NCBI GenBank assembly: GCA_013298025.1
Contig: JAAFJE010000009.1
Location: 124,001 to 188,000 of the forward strand
Length of the DNA stretch: 64,000 nt
From: Cytophagales bacterium
GTDB taxonomy: Bacteria; Bacteroidota; Bacteroidia; Cytophagales; Spirosomataceae
Direction of reading: 5' to 3'
The notes beneath the pieces were generated by a model that saw nothing but the letters and a program-made list of their open reading frames with translations, ran no database searches and had not been told where the DNA came from. Made by a program: the position numbers and the translations under genes. This document shows, one piece after another, positions 17,543-27,700 of the stretch (the first letter of the stretch is position 1; each line of letters opens with the position of its first letter).

Positions 17543-19072
17543 CTAATGGCGGTGGCTGTAGCGTGCAATTTTCTGGAAAAGCTCTTTAGGATTGAATGGT
17601 TTGGTTACATAATCATTCATTCCTACTTCAAAGGCTCTATCTTGGTTATTGAGTGTTGCCGATGCCGTAAGTGCTACAATTGGTATCTCTTTGTCCACCT
17701 TTCTAATGGTTTCGGTAGCAGTATAGCCGTCCATTTCTGGCATCAGTAAGTCCATTAGAATAAGGTCGTATTTCTTGGGGTCTGCGGTATATTTTTCTAC
17801 GGCTACAAGTCCATTTTCGGCCACGTCGAAATCTATTTCCCAACGAGATAAAAATTTCGTTGCTACTTTGACGTTTACAGGATAATCTTCTACCAAAAGT
17901 ACTTTCACGCCCTTGAGTGTCATCTCGTTGATGTTCTCTACAGGTGTTACTACTTTTTTGATAGCAGAACCTACCCTAAAGTCTAGGGTAAAAAAGAACT
18001 TCGCTCCTTTGCCTTCTTCACTTTGTAAATTGATTTTACTACCGTGAAGTTCGAGGAGCTTTTTCGTAATTACAAGCCCCAAACCTGTGCCACCAAACTT
18101 GCGTGTAGTTTCGGAGTTGGCTTGTGTAAAGCGTTCAAAAATCAACTCTTGCTTGTTGGCTGGAATACCAATGCCACTATCTTCAACCGATACATACACA
18201 CGAGCGGTTTCCTCGGTTTTACTTACGAGCGATATTTCAATCGAAATACTGCCATTCATGGTAAATTTCACGGCGTTAGAAACCAAATTCGATAGGATTT
18301 GTCCTAAACGCAAAGGGTCGCCAACCAAAGAATCAGGAATATCGTCATCGACCATCAGTTTGATGCGATTGCCCTTTTCTTCGGCTTTTACCTGATTGGC
18401 ACGTTTGATATTAGAAACAAGCTGCTTGAAGTCGAAACTGGTAGCTTCTAGTTCTACCTTTCCCGCCTCAATCTTGCTAAAATCTAAAATATCATTGATT
18501 AACACGTGCAGGTTATCGGTCGAAAACTGCAAGGTTTTAAGGTTGTCGGCCATTGTTGGCGACAAGTCTTCTTGTTGCAACAAGTAGGTCATACCTACAA
18601 TTGCATTGAGTGGGGTTCTGATTTCGTGGCTCATCATTGACAAAAATTCAGATTTTGCTTGTGTTGCTTTCTCAGCAGCATCTTTCGCCTTACGAAGTTC
18701 AGCCTCCATCTTTTTGCGGTTATCAATTTGCTTTTGCAAGAAATCTACTAACGCCAAAAGGTTGTCGGCATCCACATCAAACAAAGATGTACTCCCCTCT
18801 GTCAATTCCAAAGAGTGAATAGCCTCGATGAGCTTCTCTACCGATTGTCGCCGCTGGGCGATTTCCTCTTTGAGTCGCTTATTAATCTCTGCATATTCTT
18901 TTTCGTTCAAAATGGAAGAGTGTTCAAAAAGTTCTTTGTCCCTATCAAAATTAAAATAGGATTCACTGATAACATTCAAAAACTTTTGTATCTCTTCGTT
19001 GTTATGGTACTCAGGCTTCAGATACTTATTTATTTGTTTTACTAATAGCTTATGTAAATTGGTCGTTTGCAT
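17543..19072 (-). CDS. Hybrid histidine kinase, partner of the FIST protein
   Basis: 509 aa, cytoplasmic, no sensor domain of its own. N-terminal 1-130 is helical/coiled (LLVKQINKYLKPEYHNNEEI, then EEIAQRRQSVEKLIEAIHSLE); HisKA with phospho-His about 158 in MMSHEIRTPLNAIVGM; HATPase_c about 255-375 (NLVSNAVKFTMNGS, DSGIGIPANK, GGTGLGLVITKKL); receiver about 390-505 with Asp in LILMDLLMPEMDGYTA and Lys in YVTKPFNP. It begins 4 nt after the FIST gene, which must supply the sensing. The HisKA block is very like that of the H-NOX kinase, pointing to related kinases. It lacks Hpt and output domains, so a separate Hpt or regulator must follow, possibly the Hpt of the H-NOX kinase. Confidence 0.92.
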   Translation of the reverse strand: MQTTNLHKLLVKQINKYLKPEYHNNEEIQKFLNVISESYFNFDRDKELFEHSSILNEKEYAEINKRLKEEIAQRRQSVEKLIEAIHSLELTEGSTSLFDVDADNLLALVDFLQKQIDNRKKMEAELRKAKDAAEKATQAKSEFLSMMSHEIRTPLNAIVGMTYLLQQEDLSPTMADNLKTLQFSTDNLHVLINDILDFSKIEAGKVELEATSFDFKQLVSNIKRANQVKAEEKGNRIKLMVDDDIPDSLVGDPLRLGQILSNLVSNAVKFTMNGSISIEISLVSKTEETARVYVSVEDSGIGIPANKQELIFERFTQANSETTRKFGGTGLGLVITKKLLELHGSKINLQSEEGKGAKFFFTLDFRVGSAIKKVVTPVENINEMTLKGVKVLLVEDYPVNVKVATKFLSRWEIDFDVAENGLVAVEKYTADPKKYDLILMDLLMPEMDGYTATETIRKVDKEIPIVALTASATLNNQDRAFEVGMNDYVTKPFNPKELFQKIARYSHRH

Positions 19073-19076
19073 AAAT

Positions 19077-20216
19077 TTAATCTTCTATAAATGTTGTGAT
19101 AGTCATGGTTTGGTTATGAAGTTGGCATTTTACTTCTGCCTGCAAGGGAGAAATTTCGCCATAGGAATAAAAACCTGTGATGGCTGTTTTTGCTCCAAAT
19201 ATTTCACGGGCAGCTTCCACTTCTTCGTCGATTCTTGTGCCTAGTACAAGCTTTCGACCTACACAACTGATAAGTATGGCCAAATCTGGCTCGTTTTGTA
19301 CATTCGTAAGGGCATCTTCGGCGGCACTTGCCGAGGCATCAATAATATGGTCGAAATTGGCTTTCATAAACCTAATATACGCTCCTTTGGGCATTTCGCC
19401 TGCAAAGGTCATGCTTTTATCGGTTTCATTAATCGATAAAATGGTACGTACAACGGTTTCATCAGACGCTTCATCTCGCAAGGAAAGCGGAAATAGTAAG
19501 GCTGCACCGGGCAATTCTGAGGCATATTTCCCTAAATATTCTTTGTATAAATCTAAGGCAGGTTTGTCGCCTATCGAGTACAATACATTGTATTGAGCCC
19601 CTGTAATTTCTCTTTCTGGCCCAAATACATCCCACCCACCCATGGTGCCGTGACCAATTTTGAGGGCTTTGCCATAAAAACCAATGCCCACAATTTGCCC
19701 TTCGGTTGGCTCGGCGTTTAGCCCTACCAAGGTTTTCTCGAAACGTGCTTGGTCGCCTGCCAATCCTCCCGTAACAGGGATTTTATAGGCTGTTTCTTCG
19801 TTGAAAGCTCTTACGAGTTCGCTGCCATTGACACGCCCGCCGTCAGAAATAAGCAAAATGTTATTTAGGCCTTCTGCGATAAGTTCTTGGGCAATGCTTT
19901 TACCCATCTCAAAGCTTTGGGTATGGTCTTGAATTTCTTTCTTTACCACTTTTACCTGCGTTGAACTAAATTCAATGGCTGTGGCAATAATCGTGTCGTC
20001 ATAAACCATGTCATTGAAAATCTCTCCAGAAGTAGAGTTGATTACAATGTGGGCATGAGGAAACTGCGTCCGTAAATAACTATAAACTGCTACTGTTTCA
20101 AATAAATTTCTTTCGCCAAATGCAAGGACTAACTGTGCTTTTTCTGCCGAAAAGCCTTCATCTTTTCTGATAGATGACCAGCTTTGGAATTGGTAAGCAA
20201 TCTGACTTATCTTCAT
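19077..20216 (-). CDS. FIST-domain sensor protein (possible NosP-type hemoprotein)
   Basis: 379 aa. FIST_N about 25-220 (NLFETVAVYSYLRTQFP, NSTSGEIFNDMVYDDTI, LISDGGRVNGSELVRAF, PVTGGLAGDQARFEKT) followed by FIST_C about 225-360 (ALDLYKEYLGKYASELPG, LFPLSLRD, LAILISCVGRKLVLG, GFYSYGEISP). FIST proteins are soluble sensors placed next to kinases or chemotaxis genes. Some bind heme and NO and are called NosP; whether this one does cannot be read off the sequence. Its own gene pair with a hybrid kinase and its position opposite an H-NOX operon make a NosP-like role plausible. Start ATG at 20216; upstream are two direct copies of ATACACTTGAG. Confidence 0.88.
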   Translation of the reverse strand: MKISQIAYQFQSWSSIRKDEGFSAEKAQLVLAFGERNLFETVAVYSYLRTQFPHAHIVINSTSGEIFNDMVYDDTIIATAIEFSSTQVKVVKKEIQDHTQSFEMGKSIAQELIAEGLNNILLISDGGRVNGSELVRAFNEETAYKIPVTGGLAGDQARFEKTLVGLNAEPTEGQIVGIGFYGKALKIGHGTMGGWDVFGPEREITGAQYNVLYSIGDKPALDLYKEYLGKYASELPGAALLFPLSLRDEASDETVVRTILSINETDKSMTFAGEMPKGAYIRFMKANFDHIIDASASAAEDALTNVQNEPDLAILISCVGRKLVLGTRIDEEVEAAREIFGAKTAITGFYSYGEISPLQAEVKCQLHNQTMTITTFIED

Positions 20217-20685
20217 AATGTTAAGAGACTTTTAAAATACACTTGAGATTTATTGGGCTAAATGTTGTGACGCTTGTATGCTATATGCTAAGATACACTT
20301 GAGTGCAAATTAATATTAAAATTACACTATTTTAGCATTTGGCATAATTTATTATGTCCTTAAAAATTTGTAATAATAGTACTTAGGTTATTTATGGTTG
20401 GTATAATTATACGTTGTGATTAAAGCCTCTAACGCTGTTCTGTTGTAAATGTTGCCATGATAGAAAACTACTTCTTATCTAAGGTCAATAAAATTGATGG
20501 ATAGTATTTCTAAGTTATTAGTGTGACCATACAATAAGCCAGTGTATAAACAAACATAATTAATCCAGACACATTCGGGTAAAATTTTCGATAAACTGTA
20601 ACTTTTTATCGTTATTTGGTAAAAAATAAGCTGAAAATAAACCATAATTGGTGTTTTCAGCTTATAAAATGGGTAAAAAAAATAC
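20217..20685. other. Intergenic region between the FIST gene and the DPP IV gene
   Basis: Contains the FIST promoter region: direct repeats ATACACTTGAG at 20237-20247 and 20293-20303, and a 12-bp palindrome GTATAATTATAC at 20401-20412. Near the right end is the DPP IV terminator. No credible ORF. Confidence 0.45.
20626..20665 (-). terminator. Terminator of the DPP IV gene
   Basis: Perfect 12-bp arms 20626-20637 and 20654-20665 (ATAAGCTGAAAA and complement), 16-nt loop, 20 nt past the stop. On the minus strand it runs into TTTTTTACC. Confidence 0.85.
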
Positions 20686-22866
20686 TTATTTTGCATCCGG
20701 AGGACAGTACTTTTTCAGGTAATTGGTAAACAAATTGACCAAATGTTGACGTGTGCCTTCGCCTTCGCTGATGCCGTGGGTACGGTTGGGATACGCCATC
20801 AATTGAAAGGTTTTATTGTATTTTACCAATTCGTTGATGAGCATTTCAGCGTTTTGATAATGCACGTTGTCGTCGCCTGTGCCGTGGATGTACAAGAGGT
20901 TTCCTTGTAAATTTTTAGCATAGGTAATGGGCGAACCATTGACAAAATCTTCTTTGTTTTCTTGCGGTAGCCCCATGTATCGTTCTTGATAAATATTATC
21001 ATAAGTAAGTTGGTTGGCCACAGCCGCTATTGCAATGCCTGTTTTGTAGATTTCAGGATGTTGGAAAAGCAAATTGAGCGTAGCCGAACCGCCACCACTC
21101 CAGCCCCAAACGGCAACTCGGGCCGTGTCGATATAGCTTTTCTTGAGTATTTCGGCGGCACCTTGGGCTTGGTCTTCGATATTGACACGCCCTATTTTAC
21201 GGTAAATCGCTTTACGCCAAGCACGTCCTTTGGGTAGAGGTGTGCCTCTGCCGTCGATAGAGGCATAAATGTACCCGTCTTTTGCCATATCACCTTTATA
21301 AAGGCTATTGAAACCTGTGTAATATTCGTCTTTGGTGGTTGCTCCTGCGGGTTCTGAATACACATGAAATACAATTGGATATTTTTTGGTTGAATCGAAG
21401 TTGGCTGGTTTTATCATCCAAGCACTTAGCTCTACGTTGTCTTTGGTTTTGATGGTTAAAAACTCAAGGTTTTTAGAAGCGAATTTCGAGCGTTTGAGGG
21501 TTTCTTCAATGCTTTGTGAGGCATCGAGTGGCTGGTGACTAGGCAGGCGAATCACCTCGCTTTGTGACCTGATTTTAGTGCTATTGAAATCGTGTTGTGC
21601 GTATTGTTGGTCTGGCGAAATTTCGTAGTCATGTGTACCTACTAAATTGGCAGGCGTAACACGTTCAACCCCTTTGCTTCCATCAAGTGAAACTTTAAAC
21701 AAATACTGTTCACGAGGGTTTTCGGGCGAAGCGAGAAAATAGGCTAGGTTATTTTTTTCATTAAAATTCAAAAGTTTAATTACATCAAAATTACCTTTGG
21801 TCAAAAGCGTTTCTTTGCCTTCTACCGTGATTTTGTACAGGTGTGTCCATCCATCTTTTTCCGAAAGCCATAAAAACGCTTTGCCGTTATCTAGCCAAGC
21901 CCAGTCGGTCGAGCCTTGGTTTTCGTTAAAAACTTCAACCCAAGCTTCATCGCTTTCTTGATAAATCACTTGGCTATTGCCCGTTTGAGCTTGGCATACA
22001 AACAATTTGGCTTGGTTTTGCTTGCGGTTGAGTTGCTCTACGAGCAATTGGTTGGTATGAGGCACCCAAGTCATTTTGGGTAAATAGTGTTGATTAGCCG
22101 CTCCCGGAATCTTCATCCACGTGGTTTTCTTGGTATCCAAAGCCACAACCCCAATACGACAAGCCGAGGGTGTTTGTCCTACTTTGGGGTATTCTACAGG
22201 CACGAGAGATGAATAAATGCTATCGGTATTGTTAATCATATAAAAATCTCTGATGGTATTGGCATCTACTTGCCAGTAGGCGATAGCCTTGCTATCGTCG
22301 CTCCAACGGAAGCCATCTCTACAATAAAATTCTTCTTCATACGCCCAATCAAATGTACCATTGATAAGCTTTTTTGTGCCATCGGTTGTCAATGCCGTAA
22401 TAACACCTGTAGCGAGGTTTTCTACATAAATATTATGGGCTTGTACGTAGGCAACTTTGCTTGCGTCGGGCGAAAGTTTGGCAAACATTAAGGTTGACGC
22501 TGGGAATTTTTTACCTATTTGTTTGAGTACTTTTTTCTTGATGTCGAGTACCCAATAATCGCCACGGGTGTCGTAACGCCATACTCGTTTGGTATTGGTA
22601 TAAAGCAGTACTTTTTGGTTGTCGCTCGAAAAAGTATAGCTTCTAATAGCCAGTGGACTTTGGTTGTTGGCAGGCGTGAGGAGTTCTTGTGTAACAAGTA
22701 CTTGTTTTTCGTTAGTTAAGGCATTGATGCGTACAATTTGCCCCATGTCGAGTGTCGTAAATTCGGTGCTATTGGGAATCCATTGGATAGACTGTCCCAT
22801 CATGGTGTGCATACAAGCACAAAGTACGCTTAGGAAAGCATAACGAAATTTTAAATAAAAATTCAT
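20686..22866 (-). CDS. Dipeptidyl-peptidase IV (peptidase family S9B)
   Basis: 726 aa. Signal peptide 1-25 (LSVLCACMHTMMGQ), so periplasmic or surface. N-terminal eight-bladed propeller (DPPIV_N), including the Glu-Glu substrate clamp motif DWAYEEEFYCRDGFRWS (about 173-189). C-terminal alpha/beta hydrolase with triad: Ser in VWGWSGGGSATLNL (about 590), Asp in HGTGDDNVHYQNA (about 663), His in PNRTHGISEGEGT (about 697). Cleaves Xaa-Pro (or Xaa-Ala) dipeptides from peptide N-termini. It lies on the same strand downstream of susC-susD with a terminator between, so it is at most loosely coupled; a role in peptide use is likely. Confidence 0.93.
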   Translation of the reverse strand: MNFYLKFRYAFLSVLCACMHTMMGQSIQWIPNSTEFTTLDMGQIVRINALTNEKQVLVTQELLTPANNQSPLAIRSYTFSSDNQKVLLYTNTKRVWRYDTRGDYWVLDIKKKVLKQIGKKFPASTLMFAKLSPDASKVAYVQAHNIYVENLATGVITALTTDGTKKLINGTFDWAYEEEFYCRDGFRWSDDSKAIAYWQVDANTIRDFYMINNTDSIYSSLVPVEYPKVGQTPSACRIGVVALDTKKTTWMKIPGAANQHYLPKMTWVPHTNQLLVEQLNRKQNQAKLFVCQAQTGNSQVIYQESDEAWVEVFNENQGSTDWAWLDNGKAFLWLSEKDGWTHLYKITVEGKETLLTKGNFDVIKLLNFNEKNNLAYFLASPENPREQYLFKVSLDGSKGVERVTPANLVGTHDYEISPDQQYAQHDFNSTKIRSQSEVIRLPSHQPLDASQSIEETLKRSKFASKNLEFLTIKTKDNVELSAWMIKPANFDSTKKYPIVFHVYSEPAGATTKDEYYTGFNSLYKGDMAKDGYIYASIDGRGTPLPKGRAWRKAIYRKIGRVNIEDQAQGAAEILKKSYIDTARVAVWGWSGGGSATLNLLFQHPEIYKTGIAIAAVANQLTYDNIYQERYMGLPQENKEDFVNGSPITYAKNLQGNLLYIHGTGDDNVHYQNAEMLINELVKYNKTFQLMAYPNRTHGISEGEGTRQHLVNLFTNYLKKYCPPDAK

Positions 22867-22980
22867 ATTTGTTGATAGTTGTTTGATAGTTGGGCTAAAA
22901 TACGTCTTTTTTCAAAATAAAAACCAAAGAAAGTGAAGATTGGTAACAGATATGTCTTGTTTTGGGTAGGTATATCAACA

Positions 22981-23009
22981 AAAAGGCTACCTCGCAGAGG
23001 TAGCCTTTT
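22981..23009. terminator. Terminator after susD
   Basis: Perfect 13-bp arms 22981-22993 and 22997-23009 (AAAAGGCTACCTC and complement) with a GCA loop, about 100 nt past the susD stop. T-rich on both strands. No other feature in the 243-bp gap. Confidence 0.85.
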
Positions 23010-23109
23010 GTGCCTTTTAGATGGCGGACTATATGAAAAGATGCACTTGTAACAGTTGTTTGATTGCAACATTTAGCTTGAAAAGAAATCAAACATCTAA
23101 TTATCCAGC

Positions 23110-24720
23110 CTACCAGCCGGGATTTTGGTAATCTTTCAAGGCAGGATTATTCACAATTTCTTCGATTGGAATAGGCCATACAAACTTATTGCTGCTGTAA
23201 GGAATAGCCGCTAATTTAGCATACGTCGTAGCAGGGTTATTTGTATATAAGTTTGTAAAAGTAATGGTTCTACTTGCTTTCTCAGGAATACCACCAGTAG
23301 AGAATACAGGGTCTTTTGCCAAGCGGTGAATGTCTAGCCAACGGATGCCTTCTGCTAAAAACTCAATACGACGCTCGTTCAAAATTGCTCCGATAAGGTC
23401 GTTGGCCGTAGCAAAACTGGCTTCTGTGTATCTGCCAGTACCAGCAGGCACAGCTCTGTTGCGTATGGCGTTCAATAAAGCTACCGCTCTGCTATCTACT
23501 TTATTGGTGCTTCTAGCAATGGCTTCGGCGGCATTCAACAATACCTCAGCATAACGGATAATAGGCACGTTGTCGGTACGGTTTACAGCATCGGCATATT
23601 TTTTTGAAAAATATGCTCCACGACCAGCCGCACTTGCACCATCTTGCACCACCATGTCTGATGATTTTCTGTAGTCGTTGGCAGGAAAGAAAGGTTGATT
23701 CCAAATGACAGGGCTAATCGCTACGATACCACGGCCGCCAGCAGTTGAGGCACCATACATCGTAGGGGCTGCTCCGTTTACACCTCCGTTGTCAACATCG
23801 TTGTTTTCGATAGAGAAAATAGATTCTGTATTGCTTTTGTTAGCTGAACCAAAAGGACCCATCGGCGTAGCTGTGAGGGTATAGCTACCAATAGGACTTA
23901 CCAAGTTGCCTGTTGTGGGTACAAGTTTATTGGCTTCTTTGATTACTTCGTCCCAGTTATTTTGATGCAATCTTACTCTCGTTTTGAAGGCAATAGCTGC
24001 TCCTTTAGTAGCACGAGTGATGAGTTTCGTTCCTGTGCGAGTTGCAGGCAAATTGGTTTCGGCAAAGTCTAAGTCTGCCAAAACTTTGGTATAAGCTTCG
24101 GCTACCGTACCCCTTCCAACCTGACTTGCTTGGTCGATGCTCACGCCAGTGCTTGTACCAATAGCTTGGTCTCTGTAAGGAACACCACCGTTGGCTGTTG
24201 TAGGAGCATCGGCATAAGGTCTAGTAAAATAGTTTAATAGATAAAAATGCCCTACGGCTCTCAAGAAACGCATTTCGCCTTCATAGGCATTTTTTACTTC
24301 TTGAGTAAGGGTTGCCGTAGTTGGAGCTTTGCGAATACCGTCTATTACTACATTGGCACGGTTAATCATGGCATAAATCGTTTGCCAGAAAAATCCATTA
24401 TTAGGTGTTGTAGCATCGTAAGTACCATCATAAGTAATACCATAAAAAGCCGCTACACTTACCATATCTTCGCCTCGGCAATCGCCTTGTTGCAAATGAG
24501 CCGAACCGAAAGGATACCCCCGTACAGCTCCTCCAGCATAGAATCCTGACTGTGCTCCGTCATACACCCCAGCTACTGCTAGTTCGAGGCGTTCGGGTGT
24601 TTGGAAAGCCGACGATTCTGAGAATGAATCTACTGGTGCTAGGTCTGTCACTTGGCAAGCCGAAAGTAACGAAACGAATGCTCCAAAAGCGATTATTTTT
24701 TTATGATTAAATATTTTCAT
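23110..24720 (-). CDS. SusD/RagB family outer-membrane lipoprotein
   Basis: 536 aa. Lipoprotein signal: hydrophobic core then LLSACQVTDLAP, Cys about 22 as lipidation site. SusD-like N-terminal TPR region (RAVGHFYLLNYFTRPYADAP) and C-terminal SusD_RagB part (RYAEVLLNAAEA, NERRIEFLAEGIRWLDIHRL, FVWPIPIEEI, ending NPALKDYQNPGW), all textbook positions. Forms the lid of a SusC transporter and captures substrate outside the cell. 21 nt after susC. The substrate is unknown; no glycan-degrading enzyme is nearby, while a DPP IV is, which hints at peptides. Confidence 0.95.
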   Translation of the reverse strand: MKIFNHKKIIAFGAFVSLLSACQVTDLAPVDSFSESSAFQTPERLELAVAGVYDGAQSGFYAGGAVRGYPFGSAHLQQGDCRGEDMVSVAAFYGITYDGTYDATTPNNGFFWQTIYAMINRANVVIDGIRKAPTTATLTQEVKNAYEGEMRFLRAVGHFYLLNYFTRPYADAPTTANGGVPYRDQAIGTSTGVSIDQASQVGRGTVAEAYTKVLADLDFAETNLPATRTGTKLITRATKGAAIAFKTRVRLHQNNWDEVIKEANKLVPTTGNLVSPIGSYTLTATPMGPFGSANKSNTESIFSIENNDVDNGGVNGAAPTMYGASTAGGRGIVAISPVIWNQPFFPANDYRKSSDMVVQDGASAAGRGAYFSKKYADAVNRTDNVPIIRYAEVLLNAAEAIARSTNKVDSRAVALLNAIRNRAVPAGTGRYTEASFATANDLIGAILNERRIEFLAEGIRWLDIHRLAKDPVFSTGGIPEKASRTITFTNLYTNNPATTYAKLAAIPYSSNKFVWPIPIEEIVNNPALKDYQNPGW

Positions 24721-24741
24721 GACTCTTCTGTTTGTTGTGAA

Positions 24742-27700
24742 TTAAAAACGAATGTTAGCACCAAAAGTAAATACTCTGAATTGTGGGTTGGTGTTGTAGT
24801 CCAAGCCAAATGTTTGGTTTACGTTTCCGTCTGAGTTAAGCTCTGGGTCAAGGCCTTTGTACTTGGTAAAGGTGAAGGCATTTTGTACTTGTGCGTACAA
24901 GCGTACTCCTGTAAGACCAATATTGGCTTTCGACAAGATACTTTTAGGAATGTTGTATCCAAGAATGATGTTTTGGATTCTCACAAAATCGCCATCTTCC
25001 ACAAATCTACTGATAGCACCACCGTTCATATTGATGATGTTTCCGTTGTTTAATACTATTTTAGGTACATCGGTAATTTGTCCAGCGGTTGTCCAGCGGT
25101 TCAAAATTTCTCTGCCGTTGTTGTTGAAATCTTGGTTTAATAGCGTTTCTTGGCGTGTAATATTCATAATTTTGTTGCCACCCGAGAAACGTGTGAAGAT
25201 TGTAAGGTCGAAGCCTTTCCATTTGAATGTATTGGTTAAGCCTCCAAACCATTTAGGGTTAGTATTGCCCAATACTCTTCTATCGCCACCGTCTGATACA
25301 TCTGCCGACAACAAGGCGGCTCCTGTGGTACTGCCTGTAGCACTAGGATTTTCTGGGTCATAGAATGAATAAGCTCCAGACGATACGTTGCGTTGTACAA
25401 TGCGACCATCACCTTTCACAAACAAAGGGAAGCCATTGGCAGGGTTTACTCCTGCCGAAAGATAACCATACAACGATGCTACAGGTTCGCCCACTCTAAT
25501 AGCGTGGTAAGTCAGAATAATCGGTTGGTCTTTGCCATCAATACCCTTATTCAAGCCTGTTACTTTGTTGGTGTTAGTCGAGAAGTTGGCATTGATGTCC
25601 CAGCTAAAGTCTTTTGTTTTGATGGCTTCTACATCAACTGTAAATTCCCAACCACGGTTGTATAAGGCTCCTACGTTTTTCGAGATACTATTGTTTGGCA
25701 CACCCAAGGAAGGAGCTGTAGGGGCACTCAAAATCAAATCACTAATGTCGTTGTTGTAGTATTCTGTGCTTAATACAATACGGTTGTCGAGTAAGCCCCA
25801 GTCAATACCAACGTTGGTTTGTGTACTCGCTTCCCATTTTAAGTCGGGATTACCTGCTTGCACAAAGCCAATACCATTTTGCGAACCATATTGTGCTGCA
25901 CCGAATAAGCCTAAATAAGGAAAGCTACCAATGTTTACGTTACCAACTTGTGCATAACTTGCTCTGATTTTCAAATCGTTGATTACGCTTGCTAAAGGAG
26001 AATTTTTGTAGAAGGTTTCTTCAGAAATTTTATATCCCAACGAACCTCCAAAGAAATTACCTCTACGACCAGCCGCAGGAAGTGCCGAAATACCGTCGTT
26101 ACGAGCCGAGAAAGTCAAGAAATATTTGTTGGCATAGTCATACAAAATACGACCAAAATAAGAATCGAAACCAGCACTTACAGCCGAGCCTCCAACCGAT
26201 TGTGTTGAGTAACTGCCAGAGATGATGTTTTCTTGTTGGAAGAAAGTATCGGAGAAATTGCTTGGACTTGCCGTAAACGATGAAATATTTTGTTTTTGGT
26301 ATTCTGTTCCTGCGGTTAAGTTGACCGAGTGTTTCCCAAAATCTTTCAAATAGTTGGCTGTATTTTGCCAGTTCCAGCGTGTTACATTGCGTGAGATTTG
26401 GTTGATGATACCATTCGAGCCTCTACCATCACCGTGGCGTGGGTCAAATGATTCAAAACGACGAACATCCGTGTAGTCGATACCAATAGTCGATTTCAAC
26501 GAAAAGCCATTAAACAAATTCAATTGTACGTATGAAGTCGATAATACACGGCTCACTTGTGCTTTAAATTTGTTGTTGTCTAATACAAACTGAATATTGG
26601 TATAGTTGTTGTCGATGTTGCGTGTATTTACGCCAGAACCCAACACCGAGTTGTCGGCCGAAATGTTGTAGCCTGTCGGATGTGTCGAGCTATAAATAGG
26701 TACGTTCGGGAACAAACGTGCGGCATTGGTAAGGTTGCCCGACAAAGCGTTTGTACCTGCATTTAGCCCTATGTTTTCGGTACGTGTTACTTGCATTTTT
26801 GTACCTACCGTAATAAACTTATTGAAGTTGTGGTCTAAATTACTGGTAAAGTTATATCTCGTCTGACCGTTACTTACTACAGGGCTTTCAATCGTGTTAT
26901 ACCCAAGTGAAAAATAGTAGTTGGTCTTGTCTGTACCGCCAGTAAAGTTGACGTTATAGTTTTGTGTTTTACCTTGACGTAAAATCACACTTTGCCAGTC
27001 GGTATCGGTACCATTGGGGTCTTCAAAAGCTTGGTTGGCTGCGGCCGAGTTAGCGTTTTTAATTTTTTCATTGGCAATGGTTACAAACTCTTTGGCATTC
27101 AACAAATCAAAGCGATTCACGGCATTGGTGACGCCATATTGTGCATCTAACGATACTTGTAAAGGTTGTCCTTTTTTTCCTTTTTTCGTAGTAATCAAAA
27201 TTACGCCGTTTGAGGCTCTCGAACCATAAATAGCAGTTGCTGCTCCGTCTTTCAACACGTCCATCGACTCAATATCGCTTGGGTTGATGTCGGCCAATGG
27301 GTTGGTAGGGGCATTAGCACCACTTTGGTTGCCATCAAGTGCTGGTACACCATCAATTACAATCAATGGCGAACCGCCAGAGGTAATAGAGTTTGTCCCT
27401 CTGATTCTGATACGAGGGGCTTGTCCTACAATCCCACTTCCCACCGTTACTTGTACACCCGATGCTCTACCAGCCAATTGTTGGTCGAAACTTGGGGTAG
27501 TAAGGTTTTCTACGTCTTTGCCCTTAACGCTTGAAATAGAAGAAGTTAGCTTGGTTTTCTTCTGAACACCATAGCCAATTACAACAACTTCTTCCAAATT
27601 AGCCGAGTTATTTTCTAAAACAACATTGATTGCTGTACGTCCTGCTACACGCACTTCAGTTTTCTGATATCCTACAAAAGTATAAACTAGCGTTGCCGAC

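Noticed and set aside
20475-20696. 73-codon leftward frame at the DPP IV 3' end
   Set aside because: Covers the terminator hairpin, biased composition, no plausible start; non-coding.
22863-23072. Short leftward frames over the DPP IV-SusD gap
   Set aside because: They run through the SusD terminator hairpin and have no protein-like features.
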